Assembly (NCBI RefSeq): GCF_014356525.2
Contig: NC_052505.1
Location: forward strand, 54,854,808 to 54,918,807
DNA from: Nilaparvata lugens
Lineage: Eukaryota; Arthropoda; Insecta; Hemiptera; Delphacidae
Direction: 5' to 3'
Length of the DNA: 64,000 nt
The position numbers and the translations under genes are program-made. How positions within the stretch are numbered: the first letter of the stretch is position 1; each line of letters opens with the position of its first letter. Positions 30,537 to 41,052 of this stretch are shown piece by piece. The notes below the pieces were generated by a model. That model searched no databases and was not told the origin of the DNA. It worked only from the letters and a program-made list of their open reading frames with translations.

Positions 30537-30942
30537 TTAATAATATTTGTTGGAACTAACCTTTGTTTGACAGTAGATTGTCTTGTCCTCATCCCCGCTA
30601 ACTTCAGCCTCCTCAAACGTCAACTTCCTCTTCCCCTGCTTCTGCTTGATGCTGTTAGAGAGGGTAGCTAGCACCGCTCGTCATGGTGCCCAGGTAGCAG
30701 CTGGAGCTAGATGTTGAAGAGGGCTGTCCCCCAGCACAATCTTGCTGCCTGGCGATGGTGGTTTCACACTGAGCAGTGAGGGGACGAGTGCAGCAGTGGA
30801 CGACTCAGCAGCAAGGGCGGCTTTCCACTGCCAGTAGTTGAGGATGCATTGGTGGGTTGGTGGGCTATCTGGTAAGATGTATGATTGAGAAGATGGTGAA
30901 GAACTCATCGCAAAGTATACTCAAATCTGGCTCTGATGTAAA

Positions 30943-30976
30943 TGACAATTTTCCTCTCATTACTTCTGTTTATATA
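30943..30976 (-). promoter_or_regulatory. TATA box plus initiator of the accessory gene
   Basis: Minus strand: TATATAAAC (30976-30968) and TGTCATTT with predicted +1 at 30943, 33 bp apart; leader of about 35 nt to ATG 30908. Confidence 0.65.
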
Positions 30977-31142
30977 CCATACATTTCTCTCTCTATTCCA
31001 GACTTGTGCGAGTGAGAGCAAAGCGTGCTACAAGGCGAAAAAAATCCTAATTTCTCCCCTAGGCACAGAACAACACGTGCTCCCACATCGTTATCAACAT
31101 CATTCAGATTTGTAATTATTCTCTCATATCATAAAAAACTGT

Positions 31143-31217
31143 TCATCGGAGGACATTTTTTGTCATCAGAGGACAGTTTTTGTCCTCGGAGGACAATTTT
31201 TGTCCTCGGAGGACAAA
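31143..31217. terminator. GGAGGACA hairpin array downstream of the IAP gene
   Basis: Four alternating copies of GGAGGACA and TTTTTGTCCTC in ~75 bp, e.g. TTTTTGTCCTCGGAGGACAA. They can fold into stacked hairpins. The array begins 8 bp past the IAP stop on the minus strand. A terminator or processing role is inferred only from position and structure. Confidence 0.45.
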
Positions 31218-31224
31218 AAACCTT

Positions 31225-31848
31225 CTACAGTATACTGCATGCATGCGATTTTAGCTCATCTTTACGATGTGGTATATCCGGATAATCCTCTCCTCGCGCT
31301 CCTTTCTCGCACTCTTCATATAAACAAAATGATAAATGTATTACTTTTTCAAATGGATTTTCGATAATATATTTGCAATAGACACATTGCAGATAGTGAT
31401 TTTTATGTAAGAAATAACCATTTCTTGCAAAATACTCTGCTTCATCAGATAATGATTCACAATAGTCACAATGTGGATGATGCTTTTCAAAATACTCTCC
31501 TTGAACGGATGAATCTTCTACATGATTAAAAGTTAAATATCTTTCTTCATATTGGCGTAGAATATTATTATCGAAATTCTCCTCTTCAATTGTCATATTA
31601 TCTTTCCTTCTCAATGCACAGTTCGGACTGTACCTTGCATGTTCTATTGCTGGTATGTCACTTTCTTCCCATTTTCCCAAACAAATTGAACAAAATACAC
31701 AGCACACAATGTCTGGCGCACATGCGAATATAAATCCCTCTTTCGCCATGTTTTCCGCGGACAAATGTGGAGAAGATTTCGTCCATCTTTTATCAAAAGA
31801 TAATAATCTTAATCTTTCATGCAACATTATGTGATCTTGAGATATCAT
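31225..31848 (-). CDS. IAP-like protein with BIR repeat
   Basis: About 207 residues from ATG 31848 (MISQDHIMLHERLRLLSF); codons further upstream use TTG. The first BIR is complete: RLLSFDKRW.....HLSAENMAKEGFIFA, VCCVFC (CxxC), WEESDIPAIEHARYSPNC supplying the Trp, His and Cys ligands. The second block, EYFARNGYFLHKNHYLQCVYC...IHLSFC, is BIR-like with a shortened His-Cys spacing. No RING finger is seen. IAPs inhibit caspases and are carried by many insect DNA viruses to keep infected cells alive; the role here is inferred. The gene is undamaged and lies antisense inside the predicted intron of the polymerase transcript. Confidence 0.75.
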   Translation of the reverse strand: MISQDHIMLHERLRLLSFDKRWTKSSPHLSAENMAKEGFIFACAPDIVCCVFCSICLGKWEESDIPAIEHARYSPNCALRRKDNMTIEEENFDNNILRQYEERYLTFNHVEDSSVQGEYFEKHHPHCDYCESLSDEAEYFARNGYFLHKNHYLQCVYCKYIIENPFEKVIHLSFCLYEECEKGARGEDYPDIPHRKDELKSHACSIL

Positions 31849-31961
31849 TTCCACACAGCCTTCTTCTACCAATACCAATTCACAACTGATTTAAAAACAT
31901 ACAGTTGTACTCTATCACTCTAATTCTATGTCATCCTGATCGTTATTCTTTCGTTTTTCAG

Positions 31962-34743
31962 AATCTAACATCATGCCGAGGGAAAGAAGACTACATGGCA
32001 TCAATTCCGCAGCGGTCCGCCATCGCATAACCATCGACGATCCCGAGGAAATCAGTATCGAAAACGTGCTCGAGAGATTGAAATGGCGCAATTTCGATAT
32101 AATTAGAGAGCACATGGCACGGCATGATGTCAACGTGAAATGGTTCATCGGTTTGAATGTTTTGTTGTATGAATTAGTGGTGATGGATGATGAGGTTAGC
32201 GAGACTGTCTCATCTCTAATAAATCTTGATAGTTACCCAAACATAGCGCTGAACATGCTTGAGAATTATGAAGATTTTAACAATCATTTCATGTTGGCCA
32301 TGAGAAAAATCCTGTCATCATTTGACAACTTTGTTCGACATGGCAGTGGTTGGGTTTTGAAGAAGATTGAGTCACTGGATGTGAACGTGATTAAATTTAA
32401 TCCAATATTCACATCCAGTTTCATTCAAACACCACAATTTCTTAAAAACAAAAAATGTATTATAAATGTCAAAAATCTGTCTGACAAAAAATGCTCTTTA
32501 TGGTCAGTCCTCGCGTATTTCCATCAGAAACCAGAGGACTCACACCTGACTGTAGAGTATTTGAGCAAGTTTGCTCACACACTCAATACGCAAGGTGTAA
32601 ATTTTCTGGTGACGACACGTGATATTGAGAAATTTGAAATACTAAATCCGGATATTGCAATTCATGTCATCGCGTATGACAACAAAAAGTTTTTCCCCTA
32701 CTAAACGAGCATTTTCCGCACTCGTAAGCACCAGAATAATCTTTTAATGCTGAAAGCCGATGCATGAAAAACTCATTTCTGTTTAATTAATACCGTGAAC
32801 GGGAAAAACGGATTATCACGTCTTTTCTCCCACCTTTCAAAACACAATGGTCAAGTACACATTTGCAATTTCTGTTTTCATAGATTTACATTGAAGAAAT
32901 CTAAAAATTATGATGGTAAAGCAAATTTGATGAAACATGAACAGCTTTGCTCCAAGTTTGAATCACAGCATGTTTCATATCCTAAAGGCGGTGAGACAAT
33001 TGAATTCAAGAAACTAGGTGCTACATTGAAGAAAAAGTACATGATTTACGCGATTTAGAAACTTACGTTGTTAATATCGATAATATTGGAGATGATGATG
33101 AATCCGATTGGGATGGAATCAGGCATAGCTATACAAAGAAAACAGCATGACATATTCCCTGTGGCTATTGTTTTGTTGTTATCAATGTGAACAGGGAAAT
33201 CGCTCATGGACCTGTACTCCATAGATCGAGTAGTTCAGATGAAAAAATCATGGAGAAAATTCTTCAGGAAATTACAGATCTCGGTGACATTTTGTATGAG
33301 GATATGAAACAAGAAATTACGATGCAACATTTATCCAAAAGTCAAGAGCGCAAGTTCAAAATTTGGTAAACAGCGGGCTTTGCACTGAACCGTTCTTAGA
33401 CACGGATATTAAATGTCGTCACCACGCGCATGAAACCGGAAATTACCTATGTGCCACACACATTTCTTGTAATTTATTGGCTCGTACTCTGGAGTAGATT
33501 TCATGTTATTTTCACAATTTCTCCGGGTTTGATTCACATTTCATTCTGAAAGCGCTCGGTAAATGCAAAAAAGAAATTTCCTGCATTGCAAATACGTCAG
33601 AGAGATTTTTGACACTTTCAGTAGGCAAAATTAAATTTTTAGATTCCTACAAGTTTATGAGCGAATCCTTGGAAGTATTGGTGCATAATTTGGTGGAAAG
33701 TACAGACATGGAAAAGAAGTTTGAACGTTTATTTTCAGTGTTTCATGACCCCCCACGCGAACACAGACAACTCTTGATGAAAAAAGGAATATATCCTTAC
33801 TCATACATGAGTTGTCCCGAAAAATTCGCCGAAACATCGCCTCCTCCCATCAAATGTTTTCATAATGATTTAACTGATACACCTCTGTCTTGCGAAGAAT
33901 ATGAGCATGTGCAAAGAGTGTTCTCGACATTCAAGCTGAAATCGCTCGGTGAATATCACGATTTCTATTTATGTTTGGACGTGATGCTATTAGTGGAAGT
34001 TCTTGAATCCATGAGGTCTACGCTTTTTAGCTCATACGGCCTTGATGTCACTCATTTTGTTTCCCTCGCGCACTTTACCTGGAATTGTATGTTGAAACAC
34101 ACTAAAGTCGAACTAGAGTTGATTACTCATCCTGACATGAATCTCATGTTTGAGGCAGCAATGAGGGGTGGGGTGTCATTTATCGGTAAGCATTATTGTG
34201 AGGCGAATAACAAACATCTACCCGAGACATACGAACCTTCAAAACGGAGTAATTATCTCCTTCATATCGATGCAAACAGTTTATACTTGGAAGCTATGAG
34301 CCGAAACTTACCTGTTGGAAACTTCAAATTCCTCTCAGAGGAAGAAATTTCCAAGCTTGATTTTGCGAATTTGGACAGCAATTCAGAAACTGGATATATA
34401 ATAGAATGTGATCTCAAGTATCCGAAAGAGTTACATGATAAGCATGCCAGCTTCCCACTCGCGCCTCTCCACCAAATACCTCCACACGAATTGCTGTCAA
34501 ACTATCAAACAAATGAGAATGGTCAAACTGGAACCAAAAAGCTCATGAAAACACTTTTTGACCGTGAAAAGTACATTGTCCATTACCTCAATTTAAAGCT
34601 CCACCTTCAGCTAGGCTTGCAATTATCGAAAGTACATCGCATCATTAGCTTTTCCCAATCTCCCTGGCTGAAAAGCTACATCGACTTCAATATCCGGGAT
34701 AGACAGAACACAAAAAATAAATGTCAAATATCCTTTTTTAAGG
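31962..34743 (+). pseudogene. polB: Protein-primed DNA polymerase B, N-terminal part
   Basis: ATG at 31973, preceded by a strong splice acceptor. The N-terminal part (to 32702) contains NFVRHGSGWVL and the CSLWSVLAYF block typical of Polinton polymerases. A zinc-finger-like stretch follows (CNFCFHRFT, near 32860). The exonuclease and palm regions continue in pieces to 34743, including HIDANSLYLEAM (motif A Asp). Breaks are seen around 32700-32795, near 33056, near 33150, near 33366, and at a TAG near 33495. Protein-primed B-type polymerases replicate linear DNA from a terminal protein. The BEL element interrupts at 34749, shortly before motif B. Confidence 0.8.
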
Positions 34744-34748
34744 CCTGT
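34744..34748. repeat. BEL target duplication CCTGT, left
   Basis: CCTGT precedes the 5' LTR and is repeated at 41744-41748. Confidence 0.9.
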
Positions 34749-35439
34749 TGTTGGAGCCAGCTCTAGTTTTCATTTTTCGTTTTTGAATTGGACGCGCGCT
34801 CCTTGTTCAGTTCGTATTTCTTTCACTTGAGTGCGTCGCGCTCACTGCCGGTAGGTCTTTTTCAGTTCAGTCTCGCTTTGAAATAGCTTGCCTCGAGTCG
34901 GGAATTGGTAATTTTCGTCGATCATTCCCAGAAGAAAATCGTTCTTCAAATTATTATTTTTTCGTTAGTGTTAAATCGTACACCATAAACCTACGTTTGG
35001 AAGAGTGTTTGCCAAACTCCCTTTAGTTGAAAGTTTTAAACTATTATTTTTCGATTGGAAAGTTCACCGATCTATAGTCTTTAAAGACATTGTAAATATC
35101 TCGTCAGAAATATATGTGCAACGTTATATGATGGAAGCCGAATTTACCAACAGTAGATGACAATTAAGCTTGCCATTTCATCATCCTTGATTCATCTCCT
35201 ACCTCGGGGACACCTGAATACCTTACCTGGGAGTTGTAAGCTTAATAATATGAATATTACATTAGGTACTCTGCAGATTTTCGGTGAGTTGTTCTTTTAT
35301 ATATTCATTGCATGTACTTGTTTCTGTAGAGATATCACTTGTTTCTTTTCTATTCAATACAGTCCACTTTACCTCAAAATTATTGATTACCAATTTAAAA
35401 TCAATATAAATTTCTTAAAGTTGAACCTTAGAGTTTACA
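34749..35439 (+). repeat. BEL/Pao 5' LTR (691 bp)
   Basis: Starts TGTTGGAGCC and ends AGTTTACA. By eye I count about eight single-base differences from the 3' LTR and no length difference. Confidence 0.95.
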
Positions 35440-35798
35440 TTGGTCCACCAGGCCAGATTTTATTGGCTATTTTTTATTCAAATATTTGGCAAGCACTTAT
35501 CCAATTTTATTGTAAATCGTTTGTGCATGCTAGGGTTCAAACCTGTTTGTACATTATGAATTGAGCCGATCAAGTTGGTTCACTCTTATCTCTATTGTCC
35601 GATCGGAACCGTTACTTTGCAATGCTGATAACGTTATCGCTTAGCTTGCTTCGTCTATTGAGCTTTCTCTGTTCAATTTGTACTAACATTATCATTTTGC
35701 TTGCTTGAATCATCAATGAAAATCGTTCATTGTTGCATTTGTAATTTTATTCGAAAATTAGTAAATGAAAATCATTAAGACCTTTCCAATATCCAATC
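35440..35798 (+). other. BEL/Pao leader with candidate primer-binding site
   Basis: TTGGTCCACCAGGCCAGATT begins just after the LTR. The equivalent position of the older BEL copy (from 51470) reads TTGGTCCTCCAGGCCGGATT, which supports a conserved primer-binding or leader signal. I could not name the tRNA. The rest of the leader is AT-rich and holds no gene. Confidence 0.5.
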
Positions 35799-38700
35799 AT
35801 GAGTGAAAAGAAATTAAAGCTCAAACGAGCTAAACTTGAGCAATATTTCTATCGTATTCAACGTACTTTCGATTTGTCGAAAAAGGCTTTAAAAGAAGAA
35901 GCTAGTGCTAAACAATTTCTAATTCTCTATAGTTCCACTCTTAAAACTGTTCAGGATTATGAAGCTGTTGAAATGGAAATACAGGAGCTTGAAATGGAAA
36001 AAGACCCGGAATTTGTACCCAAATTTAGTAGTTCACATATGGAAATGTTCGAACATATGGAAGCAATTGCTAGTGAATTGAAAAAACGCAGTCAGGTTGT
36101 ACCTAGTGTTTCTACCCCGGCTCAACCTGTATCTTCCAATAAGGATTCGTCTAATATTTTACCGAAAATTGAAATTCCTGTGTTCGACGGAGATCAATCA
36201 AAATGGGCGGTATTCTACAAAATGTTTAAATGCATGATTCATGACAACAAATCGATTCCAAATCAACAAAAGGTCCAATATCTGGTGTCCAAACTATCTG
36301 GAGAAGCGGCTAATATTTCACGTCATCTACCACCTATTGCTAATAATTATGAAATTATTTGGGATGCATTAATTAAGCGGTTCAATGACCCCCGCTCACT
36401 CTCAAATGTGTACTTGAAACAAATTTTCGAATTCAATTGTCTAAAATCTGAGTCTCGTGCAGGTTTAGTTTCTATAGTCGATCAGTTCTGTGGTTCAATT
36501 ACTGCTTTAAAACGCCTACGAGGTGAAGATGTATCTGATGCAATATTTCTGTTCCAAGCGTTGAAAATTTTAGATCCTGTTTCTCGAAAGGCATTTGAAG
36601 CTTCAGTTCATACTAAGGATGATCCCACATATACTGATTTTGTTTCATTCATTGAAAGGCAGATTAAATCGTTACCGCATGACGAATCGTCTAAACAATG
36701 CAAGCCAGTAGTGAAACCAATACCAAAATCCAAAGTGTTGGTTGTTCAATCGAATTCGCAAGTGACCAAATCACCGGTAAAAATATCAGAATGTCTGAAA
36801 TGTTCGATGACAAATCATAAATTGATCAATTGTCGTCTTTTTCGTCAGTTATCACCTTGGGACCGTTTTCGTTTTGTTAAGGAGAAGGGTTGCTGTTTGA
36901 AATGTTTCTCGCCAGCCCATCGTAGTAAAGATTGTACTTCTTCCAACTGCGAGGAATGTAGTCAGAAGCATAATTCGCTTTTACATTTCAGAAATGCTTC
37001 AAATTCGTCATCAAATTCGGATGCGAAAAAAGTAGAAAATAATACTATTACCTGTTGTTCTATCGATTCGAAGTCGGCACCGTATAGTGTTCTACTATCA
37101 ACTGCTCAAGTCGAGGTACCTGATAAGAGAGGTAGATTGCACAAAATAAGAGTTTTAGTTGATTCAGCTAGTCATAGTCATTTCATTACTCGTAAACTTT
37201 GTCTTAAATTGCAACTATCGATTTCTCCTTTCCAATTAATTGTGAATGGTTTTGGCGGAAATTCGCAATCAGTTTTTGGTCTTACTTTTGTCACGCTTCA
37301 ATCTCGACTCGATTCTAGTGTTAAATTTTCCATTGAACCATTAGTTGTCGAAAAAATCATGGAACAGCTTCCCACTAGTAAAATTGATAATTCTAAATTA
37401 TCAAATTTGTTTGGTCTTCGACTTGCTGATGAAAGTTATCACATTCCCAGCGAAATTGACGCTATTATAGGAGCTGAATTAGTGCCCCATATTTTCCGAA
37501 ATGGTCGTGTGGAAATTGATTCGAATTATTTGATGGCCTTGGAAAGTGTTTTCGGTTATATTTTGATGGGTAGAGCCCCTATTTTAACTCAATCTTCAGA
37601 AAATTCAACGTGTTTGATGACTTGTCTAACATCACCGTTGGATAAGTTAGTTCGAAAATTTTGGGAAGTGGAAAGCGTTCCAGATGTAGGAAAACAACTC
37701 ACTGCTGATGAGTTGGAATGCGAGAAGGATTTTGCATCGTCCGTTCGTCGTGAATATTCGGGTAGATTCGTTGTCTCATTATCGTTTTCAAAATCCCCTG
37801 ATTGTCTTGGTGATTCTTATGCTATGTCAGAACGTCGACTCATCAGTTTGGAGAAACGACTGGCACAGGATCCAAACATGCGTTTAGTGTATCACGATGT
37901 CCTCTTGGATTATCTCAAACAAGGACACATGGAATTGATAAAAAATCAGAGTGATAAGAGTGGTTATTTTATACCTCATCATGCTGTAATCAAAACTCAG
38001 AGTCAATCAACGCCTTTGCGTATTGTCTTTGACGCAGGCGCGAAAACTACTACTGGAGTATCATTGAATGATATACTTCATATCGGCCCCAAGTTGCAAA
38101 CGGATATTTTCGTTCTGTTAGTCAATTTTCGGTTATTTTCTATCGCTGTAACTGCTGATATAAAGCAGATGTATAGACAGATTCTTGTCGATGAATCGTG
38201 TCGCAAATTTCAGCGTTTGTTATGGAGATTTTTGTCCAATGATCCCATACAAATTTTTGAATTAAAAACTGTCGTATTTGGTCTGAGTGAGTCACCGTTT
38301 CTAGCTCTCAGAACTGTCCATCAACTTGTTCAAGAAGAAGGTGAAAATTTCCCTGATGCTAAAGCTCGTATTCCGAGTGACATGTTTATGGATGATTTGG
38401 TGACAAGTGTGTCTTCTTTAGGTGAAGCAAATCGTCTTTGTAGTCAGGCTAAAGAATTGTTCGAGAGAGGCGGATTCGAACTTACTAAATGGAGTTCCAA
38501 TTCACCTGAATTGATGAATGATTTCTCGGGAGATGAAAAATCGGCCTTGTCTAAAGATTTCGAGATGGGAAATTTGTTGGCTGTCCTAGGTTTGAAATGG
38601 CAACCTGGTAGTGATTCGTTTTGTTTTTCAGTGAATCCTAATCAGTCTGTTCCTACCAAACGTCACATTTTATCGGTAGTAGCATGCATTTTCGATCCTT

Positions 38701-40922
38701 TGGGACTCTTGTCACCCCTAACTTTGTTTCTTAAATGTTTAATTGAACAATTATGGAATGCTGGTCTTGATTGGGACGATTCAGTACCTCCCTCTATTGC
38801 GCTTCAATGGGAGACATGTCAGAAGGAGTTCCCTTTATTGTCCAATCTCTTCATACCACGTCATTTAGGAGTGATGAATGATTCGAAAATTACTGTCATT
38901 GGTTTCTGTGATGCATCGACTTTAGGTTATGGTGGTGTGATCTACATAAAATCTCAAATGGATATGCAACCTGCAACTATCACATTGTTGTGCGCTAAAT
39001 CAAAAGTCGCGCCATCTAAGACTTTATCCATACCTAGGCTTGAATTATGCGCGGCGCTCTTGCTCGCTGAATTAATACAGGTTGTTGTCTCTGTTTTGAG
39101 CCTTCGTTGTCACGTGACTTGCGTTGTTGCATTATCAGATTCAACGGTTGTCTTACATTGGATCAGGGGCTGTCCATCTAGATGGCAATCTTTCGTCGCT
39201 AATCGAGTTACGAAAATTCAAGACTGTCCTATCAATGACTGGTTACACGTGGCAGGAAATTCAAACCCAGCTGATCCCATTTCGAGAGGCTTATCCCCAT
39301 CTGAAATAATTAATCATGATTTGTGGTGGTCTGGCCCCTCTTGGCTAATGTTAGAAGAGAGTGATTGGCCCGTCAAGGTCGATCTGGAACCTATAGAGTG
39401 TCTACCTGAGGTCAAGGTTCACTCAATTGTCACTGTAGTACAGTCGGAAAATTCATCTATTAATTCGATTCATCTTTTAATTGCTCGTTGTTCCAACTAC
39501 CTACGTCTATTGCGTATCATGGTGTTAATATTGAAAGTACTTCGTCTATTGCCTAAACCTCATGAATTAGATTTCGATTTGGCGGAAAAACATTTGTGTA
39601 AAATCGTACAAAAAATTCATTTTTCGAAAGAATTACTGGAATTGAAAGCTGGGAAAGAATGTACTTCTCATCTTCAACAACTGTCACCCTTTCTTGATCA
39701 TGATATTATTCATGTGGGTGGACGTTTACAAAATTCTGAGTTGAATTATGACAGCTGTCATCCGATTATATTACCGAAAAATGATCCATTGGTCACGCTT
39801 TTGATTGATTATTTTCATGAAAAACACTGTCACGCTGGACCTCATTTATTGGCGTCTATTTTGAGACAAAAATATAGGATTTTATCAGCCCGTGTCCTTA
39901 TAAGGAGTCATGTACGAAAATGTAACAAGTGTTTTCACTATCGTCCCACTCTTACACCGCCGAAAATGGGCAATCTGCCAGCCTGTAGAACTCTGTCGTC
40001 TAAACCATTCGTCCAATGTGGAGTTGATTATGGTGGACCCATTCGAATCACCATGGCCAGGCGTCAGAATCCTTTCATATTTAAATCGTACATTTGTCTT
40101 TTTGTCTGTATGGCAACTAAAGCCGTTCACATTGAATTAGTTTCGGACTTATCGACCCAAATGTTCTTATCAGCTTTTCGCCGTTTCCTTGCTCGACGAG
40201 GTCCTTGTAAGGTCATGTATTCCGATAATGGTACCAACTTCGTCGGCGCCTATGATGAGCTAATAAAATTGTCACGGATGCTGAACTCCAAGGAATATCA
40301 AAACCTGCTCCAGAATGAACTTGCTGATCATAGCATTGAGTGGAATTTCATCCCGCCAGGTTCACCTCACTTCGGCGGTCTTTGGGAGGCGAATATAAAA
40401 TCAGTAAAGTCACACCTGTTTCGAGTTATTGGTAACCAGTTGTTGACTTACGAAGAATTGAACACTGTCTTAGTTCAAATTGAGGCTGTACTTAACTCAC
40501 GCCCGTTATGTCAAATGAGCGCGGATCCGAGTGAACCCCTCGCCCTCACACCGGCTCATTTTCTCACTTTGACACCTCTTAAGTACCTTCCTATGTTAAA
40601 TGTGGAAGATCGTCCAATGAATCGATTGGAGCGGTTTGAATTAGTCAATCAAATGGTTCAGTCTTTCTGGAGTCGTTGGCGCAAAGAATACTTACATGAA
40701 TTACAAACCCGTGTGAAATGGTGTAAGGATTCCACCCCTCTCACGGTTGGTACAATCGTCCTAGTGGATCAACCAAATGTCGCACCGTTGAAATGGCCTC
40801 TGGGGGTGATTGAGGAAGTATTTCCCGGTGCTGACGGTGTCGTTCGAGTGGCTATGGTGTGGTGCGCCAATGGTCGCTTCAAAAGGCCGGCTACAAAGTT
40901 GTATCCGTTGCCTACTCAATAA
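35799..40922 (+). CDS. BEL/Pao Gag-Pol polyprotein (1,707 residues)
   Basis: A single open frame from ATG 35799. A Gag region of DUF1759 type (about residues 125-300, IPVFDGDQSKW) is followed by two Cys/His knuckles (~331-344 and ~365-378, CLKCFSPAHRSKDC). An aspartic protease follows (~451, VLVDSASHSHF). RT includes VTADIKQMYRQI and the active-site box FMDDLV (~862). RNase H has GFCDASTLGYGG and ALSDSTVVLHW. Integrase has an HHCC finger (~1340-1378, KCNKC), CGVDYGGP, YSDNGTNF and HFGGLWEANIKS with the DDE residues, and a C-terminal DUF5641-like domain (SFWSRWRKEYL). All catalytic residues I can check are present. It mediates its own packaging, cDNA synthesis and integration; no env follows. 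Confidence 0.95.
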   Translation: MSEKKLKLKRAKLEQYFYRIQRTFDLSKKALKEEASAKQFLILYSSTLKTVQDYEAVEMEIQELEMEKDPEFVPKFSSSHMEMFEHMEAIASELKKRSQVVPSVSTPAQPVSSNKDSSNILPKIEIPVFDGDQSKWAVFYKMFKCMIHDNKSIPNQQKVQYLVSKLSGEAANISRHLPPIANNYEIIWDALIKRFNDPRSLSNVYLKQIFEFNCLKSESRAGLVSIVDQFCGSITALKRLRGEDVSDAIFLFQALKILDPVSRKAFEASVHTKDDPTYTDFVSFIERQIKSLPHDESSKQCKPVVKPIPKSKVLVVQSNSQVTKSPVKISECLKCSMTNHKLINCRLFRQLSPWDRFRFVKEKGCCLKCFSPAHRSKDCTSSNCEECSQKHNSLLHFRNASNSSSNSDAKKVENNTITCCSIDSKSAPYSVLLSTAQVEVPDKRGRLHKIRVLVDSASHSHFITRKLCLKLQLSISPFQLIVNGFGGNSQSVFGLTFVTLQSRLDSSVKFSIEPLVVEKIMEQLPTSKIDNSKLSNLFGLRLADESYHIPSEIDAIIGAELVPHIFRNGRVEIDSNYLMALESVFGYILMGRAPILTQSSENSTCLMTCLTSPLDKLVRKFWEVESVPDVGKQLTADELECEKDFASSVRREYSGRFVVSLSFSKSPDCLGDSYAMSERRLISLEKRLAQDPNMRLVYHDVLLDYLKQGHMELIKNQSDKSGYFIPHHAVIKTQSQSTPLRIVFDAGAKTTTGVSLNDILHIGPKLQTDIFVLLVNFRLFSIAVTADIKQMYRQILVDESCRKFQRLLWRFLSNDPIQIFELKTVVFGLSESPFLALRTVHQLVQEEGENFPDAKARIPSDMFMDDLVTSVSSLGEANRLCSQAKELFERGGFELTKWSSNSPELMNDFSGDEKSALSKDFEMGNLLAVLGLKWQPGSDSFCFSVNPNQSVPTKRHILSVVACIFDPLGLLSPLTLFLKCLIEQLWNAGLDWDDSVPPSIALQWETCQKEFPLLSNLFIPRHLGVMNDSKITVIGFCDASTLGYGGVIYIKSQMDMQPATITLLCAKSKVAPSKTLSIPRLELCAALLLAELIQVVVSVLSLRCHVTCVVALSDSTVVLHWIRGCPSRWQSFVANRVTKIQDCPINDWLHVAGNSNPADPISRGLSPSEIINHDLWWSGPSWLMLEESDWPVKVDLEPIECLPEVKVHSIVTVVQSENSSINSIHLLIARCSNYLRLLRIMVLILKVLRLLPKPHELDFDLAEKHLCKIVQKIHFSKELLELKAGKECTSHLQQLSPFLDHDIIHVGGRLQNSELNYDSCHPIILPKNDPLVTLLIDYFHEKHCHAGPHLLASILRQKYRILSARVLIRSHVRKCNKCFHYRPTLTPPKMGNLPACRTLSSKPFVQCGVDYGGPIRITMARRQNPFIFKSYICLFVCMATKAVHIELVSDLSTQMFLSAFRRFLARRGPCKVMYSDNGTNFVGAYDELIKLSRMLNSKEYQNLLQNELADHSIEWNFIPPGSPHFGGLWEANIKSVKSHLFRVIGNQLLTYEELNTVLVQIEAVLNSRPLCQMSADPSEPLALTPAHFLTLTPLKYLPMLNVEDRPMNRLERFELVNQMVQSFWSRWRKEYLHELQTRVKWCKDSTPLTVGTIVLVDQPNVAPLKWPLGVIEEVFPGADGVVRVAMVWCANGRFKRPATKLYPLPTQ

Positions 40923-41043
40923 TTTTCCTTTTGCATTTTTTGTTTTATTCTCGTTTTGTTTTATTTTTATTTCTTTCGTCGTTTATTCATTGTTTTTGTC
41001 GTTTCTTTGTTCTCTAGCCTTGTCTGAAAATAGCTTTTCAGCC

Positions 41044-41052
41044 GGGGGGGGA
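41044..41052 (+). other. Polypurine tract of the BEL element
   Basis: GGGGGGGGA immediately before the 3' LTR start TGTTGG; expected plus-strand primer site. Confidence 0.7.

Larger units (their letters stand above)
29530..30908 (-). pseudogene. Spliced accessory gene of unknown function, one in-frame stop
   Basis: Exon 1 runs from ATG 30908 to 30561 and ends CAAACAAAG with donor GTTAGT. Exon 2 starts at 29913 after TTTTTCAACAG and ends at 29530. Exon 1 is exactly 116 codons, so the junction is phase 0 and the frame continues. The product would be about 243 residues: a Ser/Pro/Ala-rich start, a basic-acidic middle (KQGKRKLTFEEAEVSGDEDK) and a strand-rich C-terminus (RFSFIISPAKVIKF). A TGA at codon 76 (30681-30683) interrupts it. 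I recognise no family. Promoter and short leader are clear. The intron holds tandem repeats and a perfect hairpin. Confidence 0.5.
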
